Source: Phycisphaerales bacterium
GTDB lineage: Bacteria; Planctomycetota; Phycisphaerae; Phycisphaerales; UBA1924
Length of the DNA: 64,000 nucleotides
NCBI GenBank assembly: GCA_028284805.1
Contig: JANQQZ010000102.1
Coordinates: 1 to 64,000 of the forward strand
Direction of reading: 5' to 3'
Shown here: in pieces, positions 36,879 to 46,013 of the stretch
How the letters are laid out: every line of letters begins with the position of its first letter
How positions within the stretch are numbered: the stretch's first letter is position 1
Position numbers and translations under genes: made by a program
Notes under the pieces: model-generated
Told to the model about the DNA's origin: nothing
The model's input: the letters and a program-made list of their open reading frames with translations, nothing else
The model's database searches: none

Positions 36879-38960
36879 TTACGGCGTGCAGAACGGGCCG
36901 CTTGTGCCCTGGTTAAAGGCAGCGATCCAGGCGCTGAAGTCCGCGGGGGAGATCAGGCCGTCACCGTTGGTGTCGGCACGGGGGTCGCCGTTGTTGAAGT
37001 TCGTGATCCAGGCGCTGAAGTCGGCGGGTGAGACCAGGCCGTCACCGTTCTGGTCGGCACAGTAGCGGGCGTTGATGGTGATCGGAACCGATGCGACCCA
37101 GTTGTTGCTGCTGTCGACGTCGTCGCTCGCGCTGAGGATCACGCCCAGCCAGTACGTCCCGGGGGCAACGATCGGGATGTTCACGGAGCGGTTCCGCGAG
37201 TTGGAGCTATCGCCGGCCTGCCCAGAGTAGTTGGTCGTCCCGAGCGAGATGTCACCCGTGCTGATGAAGTCGTTGTTCGAGAGCCGGAAGTCCGCCACAA
37301 TGGTGTTCGACGGGTCGCCCCCAAGGTTGCTGTAATCGATGTTGACGGTGATCGTTTCGCCTCGGAGCACGGAGCTGCTGCCTGTGGTGATCGAGTCGGC
37401 AGAGATGTCGGCCACACCGTTGACCGTCAGCCGGTGGGCGTCCCAGTACGAGCCGGCGTTGTTGGAGGTGTTCGCGTCGGCGATGTCGAGCACGACACCC
37501 ACGTAGTACGTGCCCGAGGGCGTGTTCTTCGGGATGGTGTAGGTCGAGGAGAAGTTGTTGGCGGTGTTTGCCGAGACCGCAGCCAGGTCGCTGCTGATGA
37601 AGGTGTTGGCGAGGACGGTATCGAACGTGCTGATGATCTGGTTCGTCGACAGGCGGTGGCTCAGGTTGTAGACCTGGCTGGGCGGGTTGTTGTTGGTGGG
37701 GTTGGCGATCACGTAGCCGTTGCCGCCGATGGTCTGACCCGCGGTCACGACGCTCTCGTCGTAACGGGCGCGGAGCAACTGCACGTCGAGAGCGCTGCCG
37801 CGGCTGTCGTTCTCGAAGTCGATCATGTAATCCTTGAACGACTCCCACATCTTGGCATAGCGCCCGCGGGTGGAGCGGTTCGAGTTCGAGGCGACGCCGT
37901 GAGCGAGGCGGTTGCTGTTGTCGTCGAGGTAGTAGGCCGCCGAGCCGCTCTGCCCGCCCCACATGGCGGTGAAGCAGCCCGGGGTGGTATCGATCTGCAT
38001 CTGGTTGCCCGGGCAGCTGTCGATAGAGCCTCCCCACTGGTACATGTCGCGACCGTTGTGGAGCGAGCCGCTGCAGTTCTCAGCCGGGTAGCCCGGGTTG
38101 TTGTAGGTGCGGCCCTGGATCGTGGAGCAGTCGAAGCCCCAAGCCCAGCCGTACCAGCCGGTCAGCAGGCCGACGCCTCGGTTGATGCGGACGAGGCCCA
38201 TGTCCCAGTCGAAGTTTCCGTTCTGGGTCCAGCCGGTGAACGCGCCGAGACCCGACGAGTAGCCGATGCCGTGGGTCTGGATGATCTGGGCGTTGTCGGC
38301 GGTGATGCCGTTGCCGTCCCAGCCCGGGTAGACCCAGATCTCGCGGGCCCAGTCGAAGATGTTGATGCCGTTGGGGCTGCGGGCGTAGACGCAGTGCCCC
38401 GCGGTGAGCACGGTCTCCGCGTCAGCCATCGAGCCCGAGGCGACGAAGAAGCGGTCGATGCCGTTCTGGTCCTCGAAGCGCATCACCAGCTTCACGTTGC
38501 GGCGCCACGGGTCGTCGCCCACGTTGTTGATCTGGAACATCGAGATGAACGACTCGTTCAAGACCGAGCCATCGCTGAAGTCCTCTTCGCCGAACCCCGA
38601 CCGGAACCCGGCGCGCTCGCCCGACGTTGCGCCGAGCGACGGGTACAGAGGCTCCTGCGTCACGGTCCCGCTCGCAATGTCGTAGCTCAGCGGGACGCCC
38701 GGGCCCATGTTCGGGAGGACATCCTCGGACGGGTCGGGCGCCGGCATGGGCGGGATCAGGTGCAGCGGCGGATGCGCCGGGCGGGCGAGGTGCGCATCCT
38801 GGCCTGGGCCGCCCCAGACCGGGTCGATCTGCTCGAGCATGTTCTGCTGCTCGACCACAAATGCGGGAGGCGTGGGATCGATCTGCGTGGGCTGGGCCTG
38901 TGCAGTGGACGTGCCCGCCAGAACGGCAAGGCACAACGCGGGACGCATGACGGAGATCAT
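36879..38960 (-). CDS. Secreted trypsin-like serine protease with CARDB-like and GC-type dockerin domains
   Basis: A 693-residue exported protein. A signal peptide (residues 1-22, ending 'TSTAQA') precedes a chymotrypsin-fold protease similar to glutamyl endopeptidases. The triad regions are 'TAGHCVY' (His), 'NFDWDMGLVRI' (Asp) and 'MWGGQSGSAAYY' (Ser in GxSGS). Two CARDB-like beta-sandwich repeats follow (about residues 400-620; 'SNNAGSYWDAHRLTV', 'DSSNNWVASVPITI'). The tail has two EF-hand loops, 'DQNGDGLVSPADFSAWI' and 'DTNGDGLISPADFSAWI', flanked by Cys: the planctomycete GC-type dockerin. The ATG has AGAGGAAG upstream; a longer in-frame extension lacks a signal peptide at its start. Likely acts outside the cytoplasm, possibly surface-anchored. 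Confidence 0.9.
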   Translation of the reverse strand: MISVMRPALCLAVLAGTSTAQAQPTQIDPTPPAFVVEQQNMLEQIDPVWGGPGQDAHLARPAHPPLHLIPPMPAPDPSEDVLPNMGPGVPLSYDIASGTVTQEPLYPSLGATSGERAGFRSGFGEEDFSDGSVLNESFISMFQINNVGDDPWRRNVKLVMRFEDQNGIDRFFVASGSMADAETVLTAGHCVYARSPNGINIFDWAREIWVYPGWDGNGITADNAQIIQTHGIGYSSGLGAFTGWTQNGNFDWDMGLVRINRGVGLLTGWYGWAWGFDCSTIQGRTYNNPGYPAENCSGSLHNGRDMYQWGGSIDSCPGNQMQIDTTPGCFTAMWGGQSGSAAYYLDDNSNRLAHGVASNSNRSTRGRYAKMWESFKDYMIDFENDSRGSALDVQLLRARYDESVVTAGQTIGGNGYVIANPTNNNPPSQVYNLSHRLSTNQIISTFDTVLANTFISSDLAAVSANTANNFSSTYTIPKNTPSGTYYVGVVLDIADANTSNNAGSYWDAHRLTVNGVADISADSITTGSSSVLRGETITVNIDYSNLGGDPSNTIVADFRLSNNDFISTGDISLGTTNYSGQAGDSSNSRNRSVNIPIVAPGTYWLGVILSASDDVDSSNNWVASVPITINARYCADQNGDGLVSPADFSAWITNFNNGDPRADTNGDGLISPADFSAWIAAFNQGTSGPFCTP

Positions 38961-39063
38961 GAATCTTCCTCTCTGATATGAGATTGGGCGGCGTGCCGCG
39001 GCCCCCCGAGGTGCCAAGCGGCGTGCGCTGCTGGTGCCCCAGCCCATGCGTACTCCGACGACC

Positions 39064-39091
39064 CACACGACACGCTTTACAAGGTCGTGTG
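39064..39091. repeat. 8-bp inverted repeat, candidate operator or hairpin
   Basis: CACACGAC and GTCGTGTG form a perfect inverted repeat around a 12-base spacer. A further near copy, GTCGTGTA, starts 20 bases to the right at 39111. The position between divergent promoters suits a shared regulator site, by inference. Confidence 0.4.
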
Positions 39092-39138
39092 ATCTCTGAT
39101 CCAGGTGATGGTCGTGTAACCTGTTGGTAAACATGTAC

Positions 39139-39169
39139 TTGACAGAGCAATAACTTCTTCGTGCATATC
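39139..39169 (+). promoter_or_regulatory. Weak candidate promoter for the PMP-repeat gene
   Basis: A consensus TTGACA -35 hexamer is followed 19 bases later by CATATC, a poor -10. It would give a 5' leader of about 165 bases. Confidence 0.25.
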
Positions 39170-39337
39170 CGTTTCTTCGTGACTGGGTTCGTGCCCGTTC
39201 CCTCGGGCGGCGGGACCACCAGCGACGCGATGCACTCCCCGCCCACAGTGCGACTGCGAATCGCGAATCTGGACCAGTGGACGCACGACGACCGATCTCA
39301 TATGCACGACGACGAGTACCACGGGGAAAACCGACGC

Positions 39338-41551
39338 ATGATCACTACCCGATTCGGGGGGGCGCTGGCAGCAGTGGCAGCGCTCAACACAGCCGCGCAG
39401 ATCCACGTCTTCGTCGACGACGACGCGCCCGACGGAGGCGACGGGCTCGGCTGGGCCTCCGCCCTCAACGACCTGCGCGAGGCGGTGCAGCTCGCCGAGG
39501 ATCTCGGCAGCATGCGGGGCGAGGTCCGCATCGCCGGGGGCGATTACCTACGCGACGTTGCCGGGCCGCTCGAGATCGAGCGCCCGGGCCCCTTTGTTTC
39601 GGGCATCGTGCTCAAGGGCGGCTTCGCCGGGCTCGCCTCGCCCGGTGCGCCAGACACACGCAACCTCAGCGCCTTCGTCACCACTCTCCGGGGCCTCGGA
39701 GGCGGACCGATCGTCGAGGTCAACTCCGCGGTCACGCTGGCCGATCCCGGCGGGTCCGGCGGTGCGGCGCACGGCATGCTCAGCTCCATCGACATCTCTC
39801 GCGCCACCACGTTCGACGGACTACGGTTCGTCGGCGATCAAGCCATCTCCGTCTCGGCCGAGCCAGAATCTGCGGTCGTCGTGCGCAGCTGCGTCTTCGA
39901 GGACGGCTGGACCAATGGGAATGGCGGGGCCATCAACGCCCGACGCGTCTCGCTGCAGGTTGAGTCCTCGCGATTTACCGGGTGCGACGCTCCCTTTGGT
40001 CTCGGCGGTGCGATCAGCCACACGAACGGACTGCTCGCCGTGATCGATTCCGAGTTCGAGAACAACAGCGCAAGGTCCGGTGGCGCGATCTGGACAGACG
40101 CCGCGGCGTTGGTTCGAACGTCCGGCTTTCAACAAAACGTCGCATCGTTCGATGGCGGTGCGATCTTCGCGAGTGGAGCCGATGGCGCACTCGACGTTTT
40201 CGCGTCCGATTTCCAGCTGAACTCCGCGGGGGACGAGGGCGGCGCAATCGATGCTCAACGAGTCGAGATACGCGATGCACTCTTTGAGTTCAACGACGCG
40301 AGCCTTGGCGGAGCTGTGCGGGTCCGCGCGTCAAGCCTGATCGATCAAAGCGCCTTCGAGGTCAATGCGGCAAGTTACGGGGGCGCGCTCTACGGGCCTG
40401 CATCGGTCTCGGACAGCGCCTTCATCTTCAACACCGCGGAGAACGACGGCGGCGCGGTGTACGTCGCGGCTTCGATCGACCGATGCGAGTTCTTTATCAA
40501 CCAGTCGGACTCTTCCGGTGGCGCTGTTGCCGAGACGCCGATCATCATCGACTCCGAATTCATCGGGAACACCGCACGCTTGCGAGGCGGCGCCATCAGC
40601 AACGTCCAGCAGCTGCATCGATCGACGGTGCGCGAGAACTCCGCAGGCTTCGGCGGAGGCGGGGTGCGGCTCTCGGGTACCTTCGAGCTGAAAGACAGCG
40701 AGATCCTCGACAACTCCCTGCTGAGCGATCTGTTCCGAGTCGGGTCCCAGATCGCTGTCGACAACGGCATCGGCTCGATCGACCGTACCGTCGTCGCCGG
40801 ACGAAACGCGAGCGTCGACGGCGAACTGGCAGTGCGGGGCGGCGCCGACGTGCTCATCCGCGATTCCCTTGTCGGCGGTCAGCTGCTTGTCGTATCGAGC
40901 AGCGCGGATCTCCGGGGCTGCACGCTCGTGAGCGAACCCGGCTCGTCGGTGCCCGCCGTGCTCGGCGCGGTCAGCTCGCTCGTTCTGATCGAGTCCTCGG
41001 CCATCGAAGCGCAGCATCCCCTTGTGGTCGAGGACAACACCTTCGCGGTGATACTCCAGAGCTATATCGCGGGCGGGGCGGACGCGATCGAGGGAGACCC
41101 GACGCGGTTCGACACCCTCGGCGAGATCCTCGAAGGCGACCCGGGCTTCGCCGATCCGCTCGGGCCCGACGGGGACTGGTCGACCTGGGACGACAACGAC
41201 TACAGCCTCCGCGCCCGTTCACAGCTCATCGACATCGGGTACGGCATCGGTGTGGGGCCAGGCGAGATCCGTCGAGACGATCTCCTTGGCAACAGCCGGG
41301 CCGTCGGCGACCCGGGCGTGCCCGGACGGTTCATCGGGCCCGCCCCGGTCGACATCGGCGCGTACGAGTTCCAGGGAACGAGCTGTCTGCCCGACATGAA
41401 CGACGACGGGCAGCTCGACGGCAGCGACTTCACGACATGGATCATCGCCTACAACCTGCAGGACCGTTTCGCCGACCAGAACCGTGACGGTCTGGTCTCG
41501 CCCGCCGACTTCTCGGCGTGGATCCTGAACTTCAACACTGGCTGCGACTGA
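39338..41551 (+). CDS. Secreted beta-helix protein with polymorphic membrane protein (PMP) repeats and GC-type dockerin
   Basis: A 737-residue exported protein. A signal peptide (residues 1-20, 'GALAAVAALNTAAQ') is followed by 'VDDDAPDGGDGLGWASALND', the usual start of right-handed beta-helix proteins. The middle (about residues 180-500) carries nine or more units in which an FxxN-like strand is followed by GGA[ILV], e.g. 'SEFENNSARSGGAIW', 'SDFQLNSAGDEGGAI' and 'SEFIGNTARLRGGAI'. This is the repeat of chlamydial PMP autotransporters. No autotransporter barrel is present. The C-terminus has two EF-hand-like units, 'DMNDDGQLDGSDF' and 'DQNRDGLVSPADFSAWI', ending in Cys-Asp, the GC-type dockerin. 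Probably a surface adhesin or structural protein. Confidence 0.87.
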   Translation: MITTRFGGALAAVAALNTAAQIHVFVDDDAPDGGDGLGWASALNDLREAVQLAEDLGSMRGEVRIAGGDYLRDVAGPLEIERPGPFVSGIVLKGGFAGLASPGAPDTRNLSAFVTTLRGLGGGPIVEVNSAVTLADPGGSGGAAHGMLSSIDISRATTFDGLRFVGDQAISVSAEPESAVVVRSCVFEDGWTNGNGGAINARRVSLQVESSRFTGCDAPFGLGGAISHTNGLLAVIDSEFENNSARSGGAIWTDAAALVRTSGFQQNVASFDGGAIFASGADGALDVFASDFQLNSAGDEGGAIDAQRVEIRDALFEFNDASLGGAVRVRASSLIDQSAFEVNAASYGGALYGPASVSDSAFIFNTAENDGGAVYVAASIDRCEFFINQSDSSGGAVAETPIIIDSEFIGNTARLRGGAISNVQQLHRSTVRENSAGFGGGGVRLSGTFELKDSEILDNSLLSDLFRVGSQIAVDNGIGSIDRTVVAGRNASVDGELAVRGGADVLIRDSLVGGQLLVVSSSADLRGCTLVSEPGSSVPAVLGAVSSLVLIESSAIEAQHPLVVEDNTFAVILQSYIAGGADAIEGDPTRFDTLGEILEGDPGFADPLGPDGDWSTWDDNDYSLRARSQLIDIGYGIGVGPGEIRRDDLLGNSRAVGDPGVPGRFIGPAPVDIGAYEFQGTSCLPDMNDDGQLDGSDFTTWIIAYNLQDRFADQNRDGLVSPADFSAWILNFNTGCD

Positions 41552-41555
41552 TCGG

Positions 41556-43547
41556 TCAGCCCAGCAGCTCGACCCCGTGCGCCTCGTCGGGGTTCAGCTG
41601 CATCCGCAGATAGGCTGCGTACAGCCCATCGCGCTCGAGCAGCTCCTTGTGCGTGCCGAGTTCGATCAGGCGTCCCTTCTCGAGCACCGCGATGCGGTCG
41701 GCGTGCCGGATCGTGCTCAGGCGGTGCGCGATCACGATGCTCGTGCGATCGCGCATCAGCTCGGTGAGCGACTTCTGGATCATCGCTTCTGATCGTGAAT
41801 CGAGGTTGCTGGTCGCCTCATCGAGGATCAGCAGCGCCGGGTCGGCGAGGATCGCGCGGGCGATCGCGAGGCGCTGCTTCTGCCCGCCGCTCAGGCGGAC
41901 GCCCCGCTCGCCGATCAGCGTGCCGTACCCTCGCTCGGTCTCGGCGATGAACTCGTGCGCATTGGCCTTCTCGGCGGCAGACCGGATCTGTTCCATCGTC
42001 GCGTCGCGCCGGGCATAGGCGATGTTCTGCGCGATCGTGCCGTCGAACAGGAAGACGTCCTGCTCGACGATGCCCAGCAGGCGCCGGTACGAGTCGACAT
42101 CGATCTCGCGCAGGTCGCGCCCGTCGAGGCGGATCACGCCCGAGCCCGGGTCGTAGAAGCGTGCGACGAGATTGCACAGCGTCGTCTTGCCAGCCCCGGA
42201 GGGGCCGACGAGCGCGATGGTCTCCCCAGGCCTGATCGTCAGCGACAGATCGATGATCACAGGCTCGGCGTCGTCCGACTTCGACGGGTACGCGAACGTC
42301 ACGCCCTCGAGCGTGATCTCGCCCCGCACACCAGATCGCTCGAGCTCGACGCCGCCCCGGTTTCCGCCGAACTCCTCGGGCTCGTCGAGCAGGTCGAGGG
42401 TCTTGTCGAGCGCACTCAGGTTGTTCTGCATCTGCGTCGCGCTGCCTGCGAGCGCCTCGAGCGGGCCCAGCAGCATGACGACGTACGTCACGAACATGAT
42501 CACGTCGCCAGGCGTGAGCTCGCCCGAGATCACACGCCACCCGCCGTAGACGAGCACGGCGGTCGACGCGACCGGGATCAGCAGCGCCCATGCGATCTCG
42601 ACCGATCGCGACCACCACCACGCGAGGATCTCCTGACGCACCATGTAGTGGTTCTCGCCCACGAAGCGCTGCGATTCGCCCTGCCATCGGTTGAAGCCCC
42701 GCACGATGCGCATGCCCCCAAAGACCTCGGTCGAGTGCCCGTCGATCGCGGTACGAGATCCGCGGACGTCTCTGTAGATGGGCCTGATCCGCCCGATCCA
42801 GGTGCGGTGCGTGATCCAGATGACGGGCACCGCGAGAAGCGCACCAACGAGCATCGTCCACTCGACCGCCGCGAGGATCACGAGCGTGACGATCACCTGC
42901 GTGATGGCGCGCCACGGGTTGTAGATCAGGCTGAAGACCAGCTCGCCCACGCCGCCCGCGTCCTCACGCAGGATCGAGGCCACCCCGCCCGACTTGATCG
43001 CCTGCACCCGGTCCAGCGGCAGGTGCACCGCGTGCTCGAAGAGCTTCCGGCGGAACGACACCTGCAGGCGCTTCGTGATCCGCGTTGCCTGCCAGCGCCC
43101 CCACATCGCGATGAGCACCGCGACCGACGTCAACGCGACCATCGTGACGCCGATGATCCACAGCATCGCCATGCGGTCGGCCGAGCCGTCTTCCTTCCGC
43201 GGGATCCAGACGTGCTCGGCCAGCGCCTCTGGCCCGGGCACGTCCGCCCAGATGTAGTCCATCACGATCTTGGTCGAGACCGGCATCACCATGCCGATCA
43301 GCGTCGACACGCTCAGCGTCGCGAGCGCCGCGATCAGGGTTCGGTGGTGCCCCTCGCTGATGCGCCAGAACGCGCCCAGGATCTGGCGGATGTTCCTGCT
43401 GCGCTTCCGTCCCAGGTGCGTGTACCGCGGGTGTCCGCCGCGGTCGGGCCCGTCGTCGCCGCGATCGGGGACGTGCAACTCGTTGTTCCGGGTACGCTCG
43501 CGCCGGCGCTCGAGGTATCCGCGGTAGCGTCGTGAACTGCTCGGCAT
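41556..43547 (-). CDS. ABC transporter, fused permease/ATP-binding (MsbA-like half transporter)
   Basis: A 663-residue type I ABC exporter half. A basic N-terminal tail (residues 1-55, Arg-rich) precedes six transmembrane helices (about 65-370). The nucleotide-binding domain has Walker A 'VGPSGAGKTTLCNLVARF', the Q-loop 'GIVEQDVFLFDGTI', the signature 'RLSGGQKQRLAIARAI', Walker B 'LLILDEATSNLD' and the switch His in 'IVIAHRLSTI'. It works as a homodimer or with an unlinked partner; lipid, peptide or drug export is possible. The Arg-rich N-terminus is longer than usual. It converges on the PMP-repeat gene with only 4 bases between stops; a transport connection is speculative. Confidence 0.93.
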   Translation of the reverse strand: MPSSSRRYRGYLERRRERTRNNELHVPDRGDDGPDRGGHPRYTHLGRKRSRNIRQILGAFWRISEGHHRTLIAALATLSVSTLIGMVMPVSTKIVMDYIWADVPGPEALAEHVWIPRKEDGSADRMAMLWIIGVTMVALTSVAVLIAMWGRWQATRITKRLQVSFRRKLFEHAVHLPLDRVQAIKSGGVASILREDAGGVGELVFSLIYNPWRAITQVIVTLVILAAVEWTMLVGALLAVPVIWITHRTWIGRIRPIYRDVRGSRTAIDGHSTEVFGGMRIVRGFNRWQGESQRFVGENHYMVRQEILAWWWSRSVEIAWALLIPVASTAVLVYGGWRVISGELTPGDVIMFVTYVVMLLGPLEALAGSATQMQNNLSALDKTLDLLDEPEEFGGNRGGVELERSGVRGEITLEGVTFAYPSKSDDAEPVIIDLSLTIRPGETIALVGPSGAGKTTLCNLVARFYDPGSGVIRLDGRDLREIDVDSYRRLLGIVEQDVFLFDGTIAQNIAYARRDATMEQIRSAAEKANAHEFIAETERGYGTLIGERGVRLSGGQKQRLAIARAILADPALLILDEATSNLDSRSEAMIQKSLTELMRDRTSIVIAHRLSTIRHADRIAVLEKGRLIELGTHKELLERDGLYAAYLRMQLNPDEAHGVELLG

Positions 43548-43562
43548 CGTGGATCCTAGGAA

Positions 43563-44036
43563 TCAGCCGCGGCCGAGCCGTTCCAGCAGTTCCTGGGCGA
43601 TCGTCCGTGTGACCGGCTCGATCCAGCCCCGTTCGCCGGTCTCGATGCGCTTCGCGGCAACCTCGAACGGAGGGCAGAACAGCTCGCTGTGCTCGCTGCC
43701 CGGAGCGGGCGCTCCGACGAGCACGGGTGTGCTGCGCTCGATGCCGCGCACCTCGAATGTGCCGATCCGCCAGGCCAGGCCTGTCCGCTCTGCAAGGTGG
43801 TCGCCGATCGCGACGCCGATGCAATCGACGACGGCACGAGGCTGGAACTGGGCGGGCTCGCTGCCGCGTCGAAGCCGTTCAAGCCACACCTCATGCGCAG
43901 CATCGAGCTGCCCGGGTGTGGGCGGTCCGAAGCTGGGCACGCCCGCGAACGCTTTGACGAACGTCCGGGCCTCGGCGCGCATCCCCTCGAGCTCAGCCGA
44001 CTCTTCTGGAGTGAGATCGCGGTTCCGCTTGAGCAC
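43563..44036 (-). CDS. Hypothetical protein, possibly DUF3806-like
   Basis: A 157-residue soluble protein with a GTG start, 15 bases upstream of the ABC transporter gene and probably co-transcribed with it. The stretch 'DCIGVAIGDHLAERTGLAWR' followed later by 'FCPPFEVAAKRIETGE' recalls DUF3806 (a G-x-x-x-G-D ... W ... KR-x-x-x-GE pattern), but I recognise it only loosely. There is no signal peptide. Its start is divergent from the symporter gene, 37 bases away, with an inverted repeat between. Confidence 0.62.
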   Translation of the reverse strand: MLKRNRDLTPEESAELEGMRAEARTFVKAFAGVPSFGPPTPGQLDAAHEVWLERLRRGSEPAQFQPRAVVDCIGVAIGDHLAERTGLAWRIGTFEVRGIERSTPVLVGAPAPGSEHSELFCPPFEVAAKRIETGERGWIEPVTRTIAQELLERLGRG

Positions 44037-44045
44037 GGCAGAGTC

Positions 44046-44063
44046 TACTCGTCGTACCGAGTA
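44046..44063. repeat. 6-bp inverted repeat in a divergent promoter gap
   Basis: TACTCG and CGAGTA flank a 6-base spacer in the 37-base gap between the DUF3806-like gene and the symporter gene. It could be an operator or a chance palindrome. Confidence 0.3.
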
Positions 44064-44073
44064 TGCTCAACGG

Positions 44074-45558
44074 ATGGAAACACCGAAGAAGCCTGCCGGC
44101 CTTGCGCTGCACTGGAAGATCCTCATCGGCCTCGTGCTGGGCATCGCGGTCGGCCTGATCGTCAATCGCGCCTGGACCGACGCGACCTGGAGCGCGCTGG
44201 GCGTCAACGACACCTCGTCCTTCATCGCGGCGGGCACGTCCATGGAGGACTCGAAGGCCGAGGGCATGCCCAACGAGAACGCTGGGTTTGTCGCGCACTC
44301 GGCCGTCTTCATCCGGAACGCGACGGACTTCATCGGTGACCTGTTCATGAATGGGTTGCGGTTCATCGCGGTGCCCATCGTGCTCTTCTCGCTCGCGGCG
44401 GGCGTCGCGAGCCTGAACGACACCGCCAAGGTGGGTCGCATCGGCGTCAAGACCATCACGATCTATCTCGCGACGACCGCCGTCGCGATCTCGGTCGGCC
44501 TTGTGGCGGCGAACCTCATCGGGCCCGGGCAGGGCTTCCCGGAGGAAGTCCGCGAGCAGCTCGCCGCCGCCGAGCAGGCCAACGCCGACACGCGCATCGG
44601 GTCCGCCGAGGCCCAGAAGTCCCGCTCGACGTGGGACATCCTGCTGGACATCTTCCCGCGCAACCCGTTCGGTGCTATGGCCGCGGGCAACACGCTCCAG
44701 GTGGTCGTGACCGGGTTGCTCGTGGGGATCGCGCTCACGCTGATCCCGAAGAAGGACGCCGACCCCGTCGTCCGTGTCTTCGAGGGCATGACCAGGGTCA
44801 CGATCAAGATCGTCGAGATCGTGCTGCTGATCGCGCCCTACGCGGTGTTCGCGTTGATCGTAACCGTGATCGCCGATCTGGGCGTCGAGGTGCTGCGCAA
44901 GCTGGTCGCGTACTGCCTGACCGCGGTGCTCGGGCTCGCGATCATGATGTTCGTCGTCTACCCCGCGGTGCTCCGCGCCTTCACGCCCGTGCGCTACGGG
45001 CGGTTCTTCAGGGCGATCAGCCCCGCGCAGCTCCTTGCCTTCAGCTCATCGAGCTCGGGCGCAACGATGCCCGTCACGATGGAGTGCGTCGAGAAGCGCC
45101 TGGGCGTCAAAGAGGACATCACCAGCTTTGTCATCCCCGTCGGTGCGACGATCAACATGGACGGCACAGCGCTCTACCAGGGCGTCGCCGCGGTCTTCAT
45201 CGCGCAGATGTACGGGCTCGGGCTGACGTTTGGTGATCAGCTCACGATCGTGCTCACCGCGACGCTCGCATCGATCGGAACCGCGGCCGTGCCCGGCGTG
45301 GGCATCGTCATGCTCGTGATCGTGCTCGAATCGGTGGGCATCCCGCTCGAGGGCATCGCGGTGATCCTGGGCGTCGATCGCATCATCGACATGTGCCGAA
45401 CGAGCTGCAACGTCACGGGCGACTGCATGGTCGCGGCGGTGGTGGGGCACAGCGAGGGCGAGCTGCTCTCCGAGGCCGATGTCGAGCGGGCTGCAGCGGG
45501 CACGGAACTCGACGAGCACCCGCTTGAGGAGGACGAGGTCATCGAAGCCCGGGGCTAG
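44074..45558 (+). CDS. Dicarboxylate/amino acid:cation symporter (DAACS family)
   Basis: A 494-residue secondary transporter that takes up glutamate, aspartate or C4-dicarboxylates with Na+ or H+. Diagnostic elements are the serine-rich hairpin 'AFSSSSSGATMPVTMECVEK', the Na+/substrate motif 'GATINMDGTALYQGVAAVF', 'AVPGVGIVMLVIVLESVG' in hairpin 2, and 'GVDRIIDMCRTSCNVTGDC' in TM8, where the Asp and Arg bind substrate. There are eight helices. The periplasmic loop between the first two helices (about residues 35-85) is longer than in GltP. Trimeric inner-membrane protein. The ATG follows a 37-base divergent gap. Confidence 0.94.
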   Translation: METPKKPAGLALHWKILIGLVLGIAVGLIVNRAWTDATWSALGVNDTSSFIAAGTSMEDSKAEGMPNENAGFVAHSAVFIRNATDFIGDLFMNGLRFIAVPIVLFSLAAGVASLNDTAKVGRIGVKTITIYLATTAVAISVGLVAANLIGPGQGFPEEVREQLAAAEQANADTRIGSAEAQKSRSTWDILLDIFPRNPFGAMAAGNTLQVVVTGLLVGIALTLIPKKDADPVVRVFEGMTRVTIKIVEIVLLIAPYAVFALIVTVIADLGVEVLRKLVAYCLTAVLGLAIMMFVVYPAVLRAFTPVRYGRFFRAISPAQLLAFSSSSSGATMPVTMECVEKRLGVKEDITSFVIPVGATINMDGTALYQGVAAVFIAQMYGLGLTFGDQLTIVLTATLASIGTAAVPGVGIVMLVIVLESVGIPLEGIAVILGVDRIIDMCRTSCNVTGDCMVAAVVGHSEGELLSEADVERAAAGTELDEHPLEEDEVIEARG

Positions 45559-45561
45559 GGC

Positions 45562-45987
45562 TCAACCGTCCCAGCGGCGGAGGATCCGCTTGGTCTCGTC
45601 GCGGTGCTCGCTCTCGTCGCGGGCCATGTCCTCGAGTTGCACCTGCAGCCCCTTCATGCCCAGCGCTTCCGCCTGCGCGGCGCGGGCGGCGTAACGGTCG
45701 TGCGCGTCGGTCTCCGCTTCGAGCACAGCCTCGAGCATGGACTTCGGGTCGTCCGCGGGGGGCACGGGCTTGGGGGTCGTCGTCGGATCGCCGCCCAGCG
45801 CGACGATCTTGCCCGCGAGGTACTGCGCGTGCGCGGTCTCGTCGGGAACCTCGGACTCGAAGAACGCCTTCAGCTCGGGGCGGGACGGGCCGCTGATCTT
45901 CGCCGCGTAGGTCAGGTACTGCAGGATCGCGGAGTACTCGTGTGCGAGGTCGTCGTTGAGGGCGTCGATCAGCTGCTGCTCGTCCAT
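45562..45987 (-). CDS. Ferritin-like protein (bacterioferritin/Dps-type four-helix bundle)
   Basis: A 141-residue four-helix-bundle iron protein. Di-iron ligands are visible as 'DLAHEYSAILQYL' (Glu on helix 1), 'PDETAHAQYLA' (Glu-x2-His on helix 2), 'VLEAETDAHDRYA' (helix 3) and 'ARDESEHRDET' (Glu-x2-His on helix 4). It would oxidise and store Fe2+ or protect against peroxide. A heme oxygenase gene lies upstream in the same direction, 82 bases away, and a Fur/PerR-like palindrome sits 27 bases before the start. A minus-strand TTGACA at 46006-46001 is too close to the start to be its -35. Confidence 0.87.
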   Translation of the reverse strand: MDEQQLIDALNDDLAHEYSAILQYLTYAAKISGPSRPELKAFFESEVPDETAHAQYLAGKIVALGGDPTTTPKPVPPADDPKSMLEAVLEAETDAHDRYAARAAQAEALGMKGLQVQLEDMARDESEHRDETKRILRRWDG

Positions 45988-46013
45988 CGGGCGGTCTCCG
46001 TGTCAATCGCTTT

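Larger units (their letters stand above)
38961..39337. other. Divergent intergenic region between two dockerin-tagged secreted genes
   Basis: This 377-base region separates the protease and the PMP-repeat protein, which are transcribed away from each other. It is less GC-rich on its right half. It holds an 8-bp inverted repeat at 39064-39091, a consensus TTGACA at 39139 facing the PMP-repeat gene, and the protease ribosome site at its left edge. No credible coding sequence was found. Confidence 0.6.

Noticed and set aside
46001-46006. Minus-strand TTGACA as the -35 of the ferritin promoter
   Set aside because: It is only 14-19 bases from the start codon, so a matching -10 would fall inside the coding sequence.
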